A stretch of 18,295 nucleotides of DNA from JBHEMT01 sp046262435. GTDB lineage: Bacteria > Chloroflexota > Dormibacteria > Aeolococcales > Aeolococcaceae. Below are positions 7,276 through 13,728 of this stretch, one piece after another. Location of the stretch: contig JBHEMT010000005.1 of NCBI GenBank assembly GCA_046262435.1, positions 1 to 18,295 on the forward strand, written 5' to 3'. Below the pieces are notes generated by a model. That model made no database searches and was not told the DNA's origin. It worked only from the letters and a program-made list of their open reading frames with translations. The position numbers and the translations under genes are program-made. Each line of letters opens with the position of its first letter. The first letter of the stretch is position 1.

Positions 7276-7878
7276 GTGAACTACGTCAGTTACGAAGATG
7301 ACACGATCGGGCTCGCCGCCGACCTGGTCAACCGGCTCACCATGGGCGAGGCTCAGGGCCGCCCGGTGGAGCTGCCAACCGGACGCCGCGAGCGGGCGAT
7401 CCTGGTCGAGGAGGTGGGCAGCCCGCTGAAGGCGCGCAAGCGCCCGCTCAGCGGGGCGGAGGTGGAGCGGGTGATCGAGCTGGCCGGCAGGCTGCGTGAG
7501 GTCTTCGCCGATGCGGCGCGCGGTGACGTCGACGCCGCAGCCGACCACATCAACGTGCTGCTCGACGACTATCGGGCCCGCCCCGAGCTCAGCTCGCACG
7601 ACCAGCAGCCCTGGCACATCCACTTTCACGGGGACGAACCCGACGGTGCCGCAGCAGGGTTCGCCGCGGCATCGGGCATGGCCCTCGCCCTGGTCCTCGC
7701 CGCGGGGCAGCTGTCCCGGCTCGGGCTGTGCACCGCACGGCAGTGCGACCGGGTGTTCGTCGACGTCTCGCGCAACGGGTGCCGGCTCTTCTGCTCCGAC
7801 AAATGTCTCAACCGAACCAAGGTCGCGGCGCTCCGGGCGCGCCAGGCCGATGCGGCGAGGAACGCCCCGGCGGTCTGA
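7276..7878 (+). CDS. CGNR zinc-finger (ABATE-domain) transcriptional regulator
   Basis: 200 aa from GTG 7276. The N-terminal part (1-145) fits the ABATE/stress-induced regulator domain: MNYVSYEDDTIGLAADLVN at the start, and a conserved-looking WHIHFHG before the finger. The C-terminal zinc finger has C152 (LCTARQC), C157, C173 and C177, followed by NR and a basic helix (TKVAALRARQ). The family signature CGNR reads CLNR here. The family is thought to bind DNA, but its ligands are mostly unknown. GTG 7276 is chosen because the protein then begins like the family. GTG 7264 is in frame, but its ribosome site is too close; AGGAG at 7257-7261 is 14 nt from 7276, so neither start is ideal. Only 12 bp separate its stop from the convergent thioesterase stop. 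Confidence 0.85.
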   Translation: MNYVSYEDDTIGLAADLVNRLTMGEAQGRPVELPTGRRERAILVEEVGSPLKARKRPLSGAEVERVIELAGRLREVFADAARGDVDAAADHINVLLDDYRARPELSSHDQQPWHIHFHGDEPDGAAAGFAAASGMALALVLAAGQLSRLGLCTARQCDRVFVDVSRNGCRLFCSDKCLNRTKVAALRARQADAARNAPAV

Positions 7879-7890
7879 GCCCGCGCTCTA

Positions 7891-8439
7891 CTACTGGAGC
7901 TCGAGAAAACCCTCCATTCCTGGCCAGTTGGCGATCATCCGGCGGCGGATGGCCGGACTGACCGGAAGGTACGTGCCACTGGCCTCGGCCACCAGGGTCC
8001 CATCGCCGAGCACCGCTCGGCCCTCCGCGTGGATGGCACGACGGCGGTCACCGGTGACCCAGCCCTCAAAGCGAAGCGCGACTCCGACCTCTGCCGCGGC
8101 CCGGAAGCGCGTCTCCAGCCGGGCCGTGACCACCCAACGCCGCTGCAGCGCCGGGACCCGGCCCATCACGTCGTCGAGAACGGCCACGACCAGGCCGCCG
8201 TGGACGACGCCGGGAAACCCCATGTGCTGCTCGCCGGGAACCCACGTGGTCACCACCCTGCCGGCCTCGACGGTGTACTGGAGGTGCAGGCCGTGCGGGT
8301 TGCGCAGCCCGTGGACGAAGTTGCGCTGGTAGTCGCTGCGGTCATTGAGCCAGGCGAGGTCGGGAATCCCGTCGGGAGGCGGGCCGCTCAGCTCGGTGCT
8401 CCACCAGGCCGGCACCGAGGGCGGCCCACCCCAGGGCAC
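7891..8439 (-). CDS. PaaI-like hotdog-fold thioesterase
   Basis: 182 aa. The hotdog signature GFPGVVHGGLVVAVLDDVMG lies in the middle of the protein, with the HGG of the PaaI/YbgC-like acyl-CoA thioesterases, followed by the strands TARLETRFRAAAEVG and AEASGTYLPV. These enzymes hydrolyse acyl- or aryl-CoA; the substrate here is unknown. The N-terminal 60 residues are longer than the minimal domain (about 120 aa). GTG 8439 lies 13 nt after the serS stop, with no clear ribosome site, so it may rely on coupling. An ATG that overlaps the serS stop is out of frame. It is the last gene of the greA-serS operon. Confidence 0.8.
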   Translation of the reverse strand: MPWGGPPSVPAWWSTELSGPPPDGIPDLAWLNDRSDYQRNFVHGLRNPHGLHLQYTVEAGRVVTTWVPGEQHMGFPGVVHGGLVVAVLDDVMGRVPALQRRWVVTARLETRFRAAAEVGVALRFEGWVTGDRRRAIHAEGRAVLGDGTLVAEASGTYLPVSPAIRRRMIANWPGMEGFLELQ

Positions 8440-8452
8440 CAGAGCAGCGCGC

Positions 8453-9721
8453 TCATTGCGGCGGTCCGGGGCCCAGCTGTGCCGTCCCGTTCAGGTAGGG
8501 GCGGAGGGCCGGGGGGATGTGCACGCTGCCGTCGGCACGCTGGTGGGTCTCGAGGACTGCATCAAGGGTGCGCGGTACCGCCAGCGCGGAGCCGTTGAGG
8601 GTGTGGACGAAGCGTGGCTTCTCGGCGGCCCCGGGCCGGTAGCGGATGTTGGCCCGGCGTGCCTGGAAGTCGGCGAAGACACTGCACGAGGACACCTCCA
8701 GCCAGCGGTCCAAACCCGGGCACCACGCCTCCAGGTCGAACTTCTTCCACTGGGCAAATCCCATGTCACCGGTGCACATGAGCAGCACCCGGTAGTGCAG
8801 CTCCAGCTTGCGAAGGACGGCTTCCGCGTGGCTGACCAGGAGGTCGAGCTGGTCCAGCGACGACTCGGGCTCGACAAAGCGAACCAGCTCCACCTTGTCG
8901 AACTGGTGCAACCGGACGTACCCGCGCGTGTCCTTGCCCGCCGACCCCGCCTCCCGCCGAAAGCAGGGGGTGTAGGCGCAGTGGGCTATCGGCAGGTCCG
9001 CCCCGTCGAGGATCTCCTCGCGGTACAGGTTGGTCACCGGCACCTCGGCAGTGGGAATCAGGAAAAGGCCATCATCGGCATGAAAGGCGTCCTCCTCGAA
9101 CTTGGGCAGGTTCGCGGTGCCGACCATGGCCTCACGGCGGACCAGGAAGGGCGGGGCAATTTCGCTATAGCCATGCTCCTGGGTGGCCGTGTCGAGCATC
9201 AGCGTCGCCAGCGCCCGCTGGAGGCGCGGGCCGGCGCCGCGCAGGACTGCGAAGCGAGCGCCGCTCAGTTTGGCGGCGCGCTCGAAGTCGAACATGCCCA
9301 TCGCCTCGCCCAGCTCGTAGTGCGTTCGCGGGGTGAAACTGAAGGTTGGTCGGGCACCCTCCACCCGCAGCTCGACGTTGGCCGACTCGTCCCCACCCAC
9401 CGGGACCGTGGGATGGGGAGGGTTGGGCACGTGGAGCAGCAGCTCGGCAATGCGGGCGTCGAGGTCGGCCAGCCGGGTCTCGCCGGCCTGCACCCGCCCC
9501 TTCAGGCTGCTGAGCCGCTGACGCTGCTCCGCGGTGGGCGCGCCCCGCAGCTCGGCTCCGGCGCGTCGCTGCTCGGCCCGCGTGGCCTCGGTGTCGGCGC
9601 GCAGCCGGCGCGCCTCGGCGTCGAGGGTGAGGATGTCGTCGACCGGCGCGGTCTCACCCTTGACCCGGGCCCCCTCGCGAATGGCGTCGGGATCGTCGCG
9701 AAGCCGTTGCAGGCTCAGCAC
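8453..9721 (-). CDS. serS: Seryl-tRNA synthetase
   Basis: 422 aa, the normal length. This class II synthetase charges tRNA-Ser (and tRNA-Sec) with serine. The N-terminal antiparallel coiled coil (about 30-105, Arg/Glu/Ala-rich) grips the long variable arm of tRNA-Ser. The catalytic core shows motif 2 around CFRREAGSAGKDTRGYVRLH and motif 3 around TLNGSALAVPRTLDAVLETH, near the C-terminus. The start is GTG 9721, only 7 bp after the greA stop, with GAGG of the greA end serving as the ribosome site. It is read together with greA. Confidence 0.97.
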   Translation of the reverse strand: MLSLQRLRDDPDAIREGARVKGETAPVDDILTLDAEARRLRADTEATRAEQRRAGAELRGAPTAEQRQRLSSLKGRVQAGETRLADLDARIAELLLHVPNPPHPTVPVGGDESANVELRVEGARPTFSFTPRTHYELGEAMGMFDFERAAKLSGARFAVLRGAGPRLQRALATLMLDTATQEHGYSEIAPPFLVRREAMVGTANLPKFEEDAFHADDGLFLIPTAEVPVTNLYREEILDGADLPIAHCAYTPCFRREAGSAGKDTRGYVRLHQFDKVELVRFVEPESSLDQLDLLVSHAEAVLRKLELHYRVLLMCTGDMGFAQWKKFDLEAWCPGLDRWLEVSSCSVFADFQARRANIRYRPGAAEKPRFVHTLNGSALAVPRTLDAVLETHQRADGSVHIPPALRPYLNGTAQLGPGPPQ

Positions 9722-9728
9722 GCCCGCC

Positions 9729-10193
9729 TCAGCCGATCTTGACGATCTTCAGGGCTCGGCTGCCCCCCGGCGCGGACACCTCGACGGAGTCGCCCTTCTT
9801 ATGGCCCATCAGCGCCCGCCCCACCGGGGACTCCATTGAGATCTTGCCGGTGCTGACGTCAACCTCGGCGGGCCCCACGATGGTGAAGACCTGCTTGCCG
9901 AACTCGTCCTCCACGGTCACCAGCGAGCCGACGATCACCTGGCCGCCGGAGTGACCCTCCTCGATGATCACCGCGTTGCGGATCATCTTCTCGAGCACCA
10001 GGATGCGGCCCTCGACCATCCCCTGCTCGTTCTTGGCGTCCTCGTACTCGGCGTTCTCAGCGATCTCCCCGAAGTCCTTGGCGTAGGAGATCCGCTCGGC
10101 GATCTCAGCGCGGCGGGTGGTGCGCAGGCCATCCAGCTCGTGCTGGAGTTTCGCCAGGCCCTCCTGGCTGATGAGGACGGGACGGTCCTGCAT
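9729..10193 (-). CDS. greA: Transcription elongation factor GreA
   Basis: 154 aa from ATG 10193, close to the 158 aa of E. coli GreA. It rescues backtracked RNA polymerase by stimulating transcript cleavage. The N-terminal coiled coil enters the secondary channel and the C-terminal FKBP-like domain (about 85-154; GPAEVDVSTGKISMESPVG, GRALMGHKKGDSVEV) binds polymerase. The tip reads FGEIAENAEYEDAKNEQG; E43 and E46 align with E. coli D41 and E44, so the first tip acid is Glu instead of Asp. An in-frame GTG at 10247 would add 18 basic residues; ATG 10193 gives the family's usual N-terminus (LISQEGLAKLQHELDGL). The ribosome site is weak. First gene of the operon with serS and the thioesterase. 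Confidence 0.95.
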   Translation of the reverse strand: MQDRPVLISQEGLAKLQHELDGLRTTRRAEIAERISYAKDFGEIAENAEYEDAKNEQGMVEGRILVLEKMIRNAVIIEEGHSGGQVIVGSLVTVEDEFGKQVFTIVGPAEVDVSTGKISMESPVGRALMGHKKGDSVEVSAPGGSRALKIVKIG

Positions 10194-10267
10194 GGCTGGC
10201 GAAATTCCCTCACGTCGCTTCGCTTGGGGCCGCGCCTGCGGCGTCACCGGGCGCTGACCGGGGCCGG

Positions 10268-10273
10268 AGTATA
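10268..10273 (-). promoter_or_regulatory. Candidate -10 element of the greA operon
   Basis: TATACT on the minus strand, five of six consensus bases. The -35 position is GC-rich and has no match. Predicted start is near 10261, giving a leader of about 68 nt to ATG 10193. Confidence 0.35.
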
Positions 10274-10310
10274 GCGGGGACTCTGGCGCCCCGCCCCTGC
10301 CCCGCGAGGG

Positions 10311-10332
10311 CGCCCCAATGGCGCTTGGGGCG
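10311..10332. repeat. Perfect 8-bp inverted repeat upstream of greA
   Basis: CGCCCCAA (10311-10318) and TTGGGGCG (10325-10332) around a 6-nt loop. It lies about 40 bp upstream of the greA -10 candidate and 87 bp before the plus-strand sRNA promoter. It could be a protein binding site. No T-run follows on either strand, so an intrinsic terminator is unlikely. Confidence 0.4.
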
Positions 10333-10418
10333 ACTCCCTGCGGGCAGCTGACCGGGCGAACTCCCTCGTGCCCGCCTCACCGCCCGTCCCCCAGGGCCAG
10401 GCCGCCGGGTGGGAACTG

Positions 10419-10447
10419 TTGACGTCTGGTGATATCCGCGTTATCAT
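10419..10447 (+). promoter_or_regulatory. Near-consensus sigma-70 promoter of a small RNA
   Basis: TTGACG (10419-10424), a spacer of exactly 17 bp, and TATCAT (10442-10447). Both hexamers have five of six consensus bases. This is the best promoter in the window. No plus-strand coding gene lies downstream for more than 2 kb; a strong terminator lies 52 bp beyond the -10. Confidence 0.65.
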
Positions 10448-10453
10448 CAATCC

Positions 10454-10537
10454 TTGTCATCTTGAGCGAGGCTCGAGACTCCTCTCACCCCCCCTCTCGG
10501 GGCGCTTTCGGTTCAACCGGAGGCGCCCTCTTTTTTT
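10454..10537 (+). ncRNA. Candidate stand-alone small RNA of about 80 nt
   Basis: The RNA is predicted from about 10454 (7 nt after the -10) to the T-run of an intrinsic terminator at 10537. Hairpin 1: TCTTGAGC (10460-10467) pairs with GCTCGAGA (10471-10478), eight pairs with one G-U and a GAG loop. Then comes a pyrimidine-rich single strand with CTCCT (10479-10483) and seven C's (10488-10494), which could pair with G-rich ribosome sites. Hairpin 2 is the terminator. In an alternative fold, 10472-10478 pairs with 10495-10501 and the C-run sits in a 16-nt loop. A C-rich loop is a feature of actinobacterial 6C RNA, but that motif has two such hairpins, so I do not assign it. No convincing reading frame with a ribosome site is present. 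The start and any function are inferred. Confidence 0.55.
10500..10537 (+). terminator. Strong intrinsic terminator
   Basis: A 13-bp stem (10500-10512 with 10516-10528; the RNA stem includes two G-U pairs) with a TCA loop, followed by TC and seven T's (10531-10537). It is directional on the plus strand. On the minus strand there is no T-run after the stem, so it does not end the coaX-dusB transcript in that direction. Confidence 0.85.
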
Positions 10538-10555
10538 GCCCTGAACCGGCCTGCG

Positions 10556-10870
10556 TCAGCCACCGCGGCCCGCGCCCACCCCGAAAGCCGCGGGTCCGAG
10601 CACGGCGACCGCCCAGCCGAAGGCAACGGTGAACCAGATCGCGTAGGCGGCGCTGATCCACACGCTCTGCAGGTTCCTGCTAGTAACGCGCAGGGCCACC
10701 CAGAGGAGCACCGCGACCATCACCAGCGACGCCGCTGCCGCGAGGACGCGGACTGGAATCGGCGCGCCCAGAAAGGGGACAAGGATCGCCACGACCAGGG
10801 GTGGCGTCCCCAGCGGGAGCACCCACCAGGGCAGCTCCACCGGCGCTCCCAGCCGCGAGGTCTCGCTCAC
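10556..10870 (-). CDS. Small multi-pass membrane protein of unknown function
   Basis: 104 aa with about three hydrophobic helices: around 14-34 (WWVLPLGTPPLVVAILVPFL), 38-62 (RVLAAAASLVMVAVLLWVAL) and 72-98 (SAAYAIWFTVAFGWAVAVLG), ending in a Gly-rich tail. GTG 10870 overlaps the dusB stop as GTGA, so it is translationally coupled to dusB. The overlap and the clear membrane pattern argue that it is real. I recognise no family and see no functional link to tRNA modification. Confidence 0.65.
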   Translation of the reverse strand: MSETSRLGAPVELPWWVLPLGTPPLVVAILVPFLGAPIPVRVLAAAASLVMVAVLLWVALRVTSRNLQSVWISAAYAIWFTVAFGWAVAVLGPAAFGVGAGRGG

Positions 10871-11976
10871 CCCTCGCCGCTGCTGAACACCGGGCGATAG
10901 GCCCCCTCAGCTCGCTCGCCGGCCGCCTCAGCCGCCGCGAACAACTCCTCGAGCCGGTCGCGGCTGTCGAGGTCCTGCACCGCCGCACGCAGCCGCGAGG
11001 CGCCGGCGCATCCCCGGATCGTCCAGGCGACGTACTTGCGGCCGAGCTTCAGGGCTCGGCGCTCCCCGTAGTAGTCGACCAGCATGTCCAGGTGGCGTCG
11101 GCTCTGGGCCATCCGCGCCGCCCAGGACTGTGGAGGGCCCTCATGGCCGGTCGCCAGGCGACTGGCGGCACGCCGAATGAAGTCGAAGTCACCGAGGGCC
11201 CCGCGGGCGGCGATGACCCCGTCCACCCGGCCGCTGCGCACCTCGCGCTCCACCCGGGATGGGTCGGTGACATCGCCCGACCCGATCACCGGAATGCTGA
11301 CCGCCTCCTTCACCCGGGCGATTTCGTCCCAGTCGGCCGAGCCCTCGTAGCCCTGGCAGCGGGTGCGGCCATGCACGGTGACCATCTGGACGCCCACGTC
11401 CTGCAGCGCCCGGGCGAGCTCGGGCGCGTTGAGCGTCGATCGGTCCCAGCCAAGCCGCATCTTGGCGGTGACCGGCACGCCGACCGCGGCGACCATCGCG
11501 GCCAGGACGGCGGCGGTGGCGTGGATGTCGCGAGCCAAGGCCGCTCCGTTGCCGATCCCCACCACCTTGCGCACCGGGCAGCCCAGGTTGATGTCCACAG
11601 CCTGGGCGCCACGGGCCACGCAGATGGCACTTGCCTCGGCCATCACCGCCGGATCGGAACCCACCAGCTGGGCCGCCACCGGCGAGGTGTGCGCCGGGAA
11701 GTCGAGCAGCTGGTCGGTGGCCTGGACGCTGCGCACCAGCGCCTCGGCGGCCACCATCTCGGTGGTAACCAGGCCGGCCCCCATCTCGCCGGCAATGCGG
11801 CGGAACGGCACATCGCTGATGCCGGCCATCGGCGCCACCAGCACCCGCGACCGGAGCTGCAGCGAGCCCAGCCGCAGCGGCGGCAAGGCGTGCGGCGAGG
11901 GCAAAGGTCCCGGCTGGTCGGCCCAGGCAAAGGCCCGCTCCGGAGCGATCGCCTGCTGCGCTGGAACTGCTGTCAT
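10867..11976 (-). CDS. dusB: tRNA-dihydrouridine synthase, DusB type
   Basis: 369 aa. An FMN enzyme that reduces uridine to dihydrouridine in the tRNA D-loop. The TIM barrel begins near residue 38 with VLVAPMAGISDVPFRRI. The catalytic cysteine is C133 in VDINLGCPVRKV. KMRLGWD, TVHGRTRCQGYEGSADWD and IGSGDVTDP mark later strands, and ARGALGDFDF follows. An N-terminal extension of about 35 residues and a C-terminal helical domain complete it. ATG 11976 is preceded by six G's and then TACGAT, a -10-like hexamer 6 nt before the ATG, so a leaderless transcript is possible in addition to readthrough from coaX (20-bp gap). It continues into the membrane protein through a GTGA overlap. Confidence 0.93.
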   Translation of the reverse strand: MTAVPAQQAIAPERAFAWADQPGPLPSPHALPPLRLGSLQLRSRVLVAPMAGISDVPFRRIAGEMGAGLVTTEMVAAEALVRSVQATDQLLDFPAHTSPVAAQLVGSDPAVMAEASAICVARGAQAVDINLGCPVRKVVGIGNGAALARDIHATAAVLAAMVAAVGVPVTAKMRLGWDRSTLNAPELARALQDVGVQMVTVHGRTRCQGYEGSADWDEIARVKEAVSIPVIGSGDVTDPSRVEREVRSGRVDGVIAARGALGDFDFIRRAASRLATGHEGPPQSWAARMAQSRRHLDMLVDYYGERRALKLGRKYVAWTIRGCAGASRLRAAVQDLDSRDRLEELFAAAEAAGERAEGAYRPVFSSGEG

Positions 11977-11982
11977 CCCCCC

Positions 11983-11988
11983 ATCGTA
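11983..11988 (-). promoter_or_regulatory. Possible -10 for leaderless dusB transcription
   Basis: TACGAT on the minus strand, 6 nt before ATG 11976, which places a predicted transcription start on the start codon itself. No -35 is seen. Confidence 0.25.
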
Positions 11989-11996
11989 GGCTGTGG

Positions 11997-12761
11997 TCAG
12001 CGGTTGATCTCGTGGATCAGGCGCAGGCCGGTCAGGGTCAGCCGCTCGTCCACCACGTCGATTGCCGTGGTGTGCGCAGCGATGGTGGCGGCCAGGCCTC
12101 CGGTGCCGATCGTGCGTGCCGTGCCACCGAGCTCAGCCCGCATCCGGGCGACCAGGCCCTCGATCATGGCGATGTGGCCAAGCACCAGGCCGACCTGCAT
12201 GCTGGCGGCGGTGGCCCGGCCGATGGCGCTGTCGGGGACGATCAGCTCGACCCGGCTGAGGCGCGCGGCGCGGGACACCAGGGCCTCAAGGCTGACCTCG
12301 AGGCCGGGCGCGATCGCCCCGCCCAGGTACTCGCCCTCGGCGCCAACCACGTCGAAGTTGGTTGAGGTGCCGAAGTCGACGATGATCGCCGGGCCGCCGT
12401 GGGCGCGGTATGCCGCCAGAGCGTTCGCCACCCGATCGGCGCCCACCTGGCGCGGGTCGTACGAGAGGATGCGCACCCCGGTACGGATGCCCGGCCCCAC
12501 CATCATCGGTGGTCGCCCGAAATAGGTCAGGGCGGCCTCCTCAACCGCGCGGGTGAGCGCGGGCACGACATTGGCCACGATCAGGCCATCGATGTCCTGG
12601 CTACCCAGCCGGCGCCGCCCCAGCAGGTCGGTGAGGGTGAGGCCGAGCTCATCGCCGGTGGCGCGCTCGTCGGTGTGGATGCGGAAGTCGGCGACCAGCT
12701 GCTCCGCCTCGAAGACGCCGACCACGATGTTGGTGTTGCCGACGTCGAGGGCGAGCAGCAT
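11997..12761 (-). CDS. coaX: Type III pantothenate kinase
   Basis: 254 aa, the normal CoaX length. It phosphorylates pantothenate in the first step of coenzyme A synthesis, is not inhibited by CoA, and usually needs a monovalent cation. It belongs to the ASKHA fold. Visible motifs are the N-terminal phosphate loop DVGNTN (6-11), GADRVANALAA, IIVDFGTSTNFDVV, YLGGAIAPG, and IGTGGLA near the C-terminus. ATG 12761 gives the family N-terminus MLLALDVGNTNIVVGV; the reading frame stays open upstream only because it runs antisense to the ROK gene. There is no ribosome site, and TACAAT lies 9 nt before the ATG. It is divergent from the ROK gene (56 bp) and followed by dusB. Confidence 0.95.
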   Translation of the reverse strand: MLLALDVGNTNIVVGVFEAEQLVADFRIHTDERATGDELGLTLTDLLGRRRLGSQDIDGLIVANVVPALTRAVEEAALTYFGRPPMMVGPGIRTGVRILSYDPRQVGADRVANALAAYRAHGGPAIIVDFGTSTNFDVVGAEGEYLGGAIAPGLEVSLEALVSRAARLSRVELIVPDSAIGRATAASMQVGLVLGHIAMIEGLVARMRAELGGTARTIGTGGLAATIAAHTTAIDVVDERLTLTGLRLIHEINR

Positions 12762-12770
12762 GGCGGCGCG

Positions 12771-12776
12771 ATTGTA
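12771..12776 (-). promoter_or_regulatory. Candidate -10 of coaX
   Basis: TACAAT on the minus strand, five of six consensus bases, 9 nt before ATG 12761. Predicted start near 12764, so the leader would be almost absent. No -35 match. Confidence 0.4.
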
Positions 12777-12805
12777 GGAGACGCGCTGCGCGACGATTGC
12801 CGGCG

Positions 12806-12811
12806 TACCCT
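12806..12811 (+). promoter_or_regulatory. Possible -10 for a leaderless ROK kinase transcript
   Basis: TACCCT lies 6 nt before GTG 12818, placing a predicted start on the GTG. Three consensus bases fit, and no -35 is visible. Confidence 0.22.
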
Positions 12812-12817
12812 CGCGAA

Positions 12818-13678
12818 GTGCTCGGTCTGATCGACATCGGCGGGACCAAGCTGCTCGCTGCGGTGGCCGGGCGCGAGCCACCGCCGTACCGGCTGGTGCG
12901 CGCCGCCACCCCGGGCAACGCGGCGCTGGAGGTCGTGGCGACGATGCTCGAGGAGGCTGCGGCCGGGACTGCCCTCGAGGCGATCGGCATCGCGGTTCCG
13001 GGACCTTTTGACCGGGCCGCGGGACGCCTGCTGGCGCCCCCCAACCTGCCGCCGAGCTGGCACCACCTCCCCCTCGCCGAGGCTCTGGGGGCCCGTTTCG
13101 GCTGTCCCGTGGTCCTCGAAAACGACGCCAACTGCGCCGCCCTGGCCGAGGCGCATCACGGCGCCGGGCGGGGACTCGACGCCCTTGTCTACTACACGGT
13201 GTCCACCGGGATCGGCTCCGGTGTGGTGCGTCAGGGGAGGCTCCTTGTCGGCCGCACCGACACCGAGGGTGGCCATCAGGTGCTCTGGCCTGCCTGGACG
13301 GGAGGGCCGCCGTGCCGGTGCGGTGGGGCGGGGTGCCTCGAGGCGCTCGCCAGCGGGACCGGGATCCTTGACCGCTTCGGCTGCACCGCCGCGGAACTCG
13401 ACGATGCCGACGCCTGGGCGGACGTCGGCCGCTGGCTCGGCCTTGCTGTGGTGAACGCCACAGCGCTGCACGACCCCGACGCGGTCGTGTTCGGCGGCGG
13501 TGTGTGCGGGTCATGGCCGAGGTTCTGGCCCGCACTCGACGCCGAGGTGACCGCCTCGCTGCGCCTCCAGGCGAGGCCCCGGATCAGCCAGGCGCTGCTC
13601 GGCGACGATCGCAACCTGTGGGGTGTGCTGGTCCTGCTCGGGCAGCGAGCCGCCATGGCCAGGGGGAACGGCTGCTAG
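12818..13678 (+). CDS. ROK-family sugar kinase (glucokinase-like)
   Basis: 286 aa. ROK kinases phosphorylate glucose, N-acetylmannosamine, fructose or related sugars with ATP. The N-terminal phosphate loop is DIGGTK (6-11). The catalytic aspartate is D103 in LENDANCAAL. The structural zinc site is complete: H153 (GGHQ), C166, C168 and C173 (CRCGGAGCLE). There is no N-terminal helix-turn-helix, so it is an enzyme and not a ROK repressor. GTG 12818 gives the family N-terminus MLGLIDIGGTK; a TTG at 12797 would add seven residues. No ribosome site precedes either. The substrate cannot be told from motifs. Divergent from coaX and followed by DegV after 50 bp. Confidence 0.88.
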   Translation: MLGLIDIGGTKLLAAVAGREPPPYRLVRAATPGNAALEVVATMLEEAAAGTALEAIGIAVPGPFDRAAGRLLAPPNLPPSWHHLPLAEALGARFGCPVVLENDANCAALAEAHHGAGRGLDALVYYTVSTGIGSGVVRQGRLLVGRTDTEGGHQVLWPAWTGGPPCRCGGAGCLEALASGTGILDRFGCTAAELDDADAWADVGRWLGLAVVNATALHDPDAVVFGGGVCGSWPRFWPALDAEVTASLRLQARPRISQALLGDDRNLWGVLVLLGQRAAMARGNGC

Positions 13679-13728
13679 CCTGGCCGGGCCCCGCCGCCGT
13701 CGCGACCGCCACCCGTCCGGAGCACTCC

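Noticed and set aside
8345..9742. Plus-strand ORF of 465 codons opposite serS
   Set aside because: It is a mirror of the serS reading frame. No motif or membrane pattern is seen, and high GC explains its length.
10454..10537. Assignment of the sRNA candidate to the 6C RNA family
   Set aside because: That motif has two hairpins with C-rich loops. Here only one alternative hairpin places the C-run in a loop and the terminator loop is TCA. Similarity is noted but not enough.
10454..10537. Riboswitch or attenuator for a downstream gene
   Set aside because: No plus-strand coding gene follows the terminator until 12818, so a leader role is unlikely.
10429..10632. 67-codon plus-strand ORF over the sRNA candidate
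   Set aside because: Its start lies upstream of the predicted transcription start and it runs through the terminator hairpin; no ribosome site.
10801..12525. Long plus-strand ORF (574 codons) across dusB and coaX
   Set aside because: It is antisense to two well-identified enzymes, has composition typical of a GC-rich shadow frame (His/Arg/Gly/Ala-rich without domain motifs) and has no ribosome site.
12762..13535. Extension of coaX by more than 250 codons upstream
   Set aside because: The open frame runs antisense over the ROK gene. The CoaX family N-terminus begins exactly at ATG 12761.
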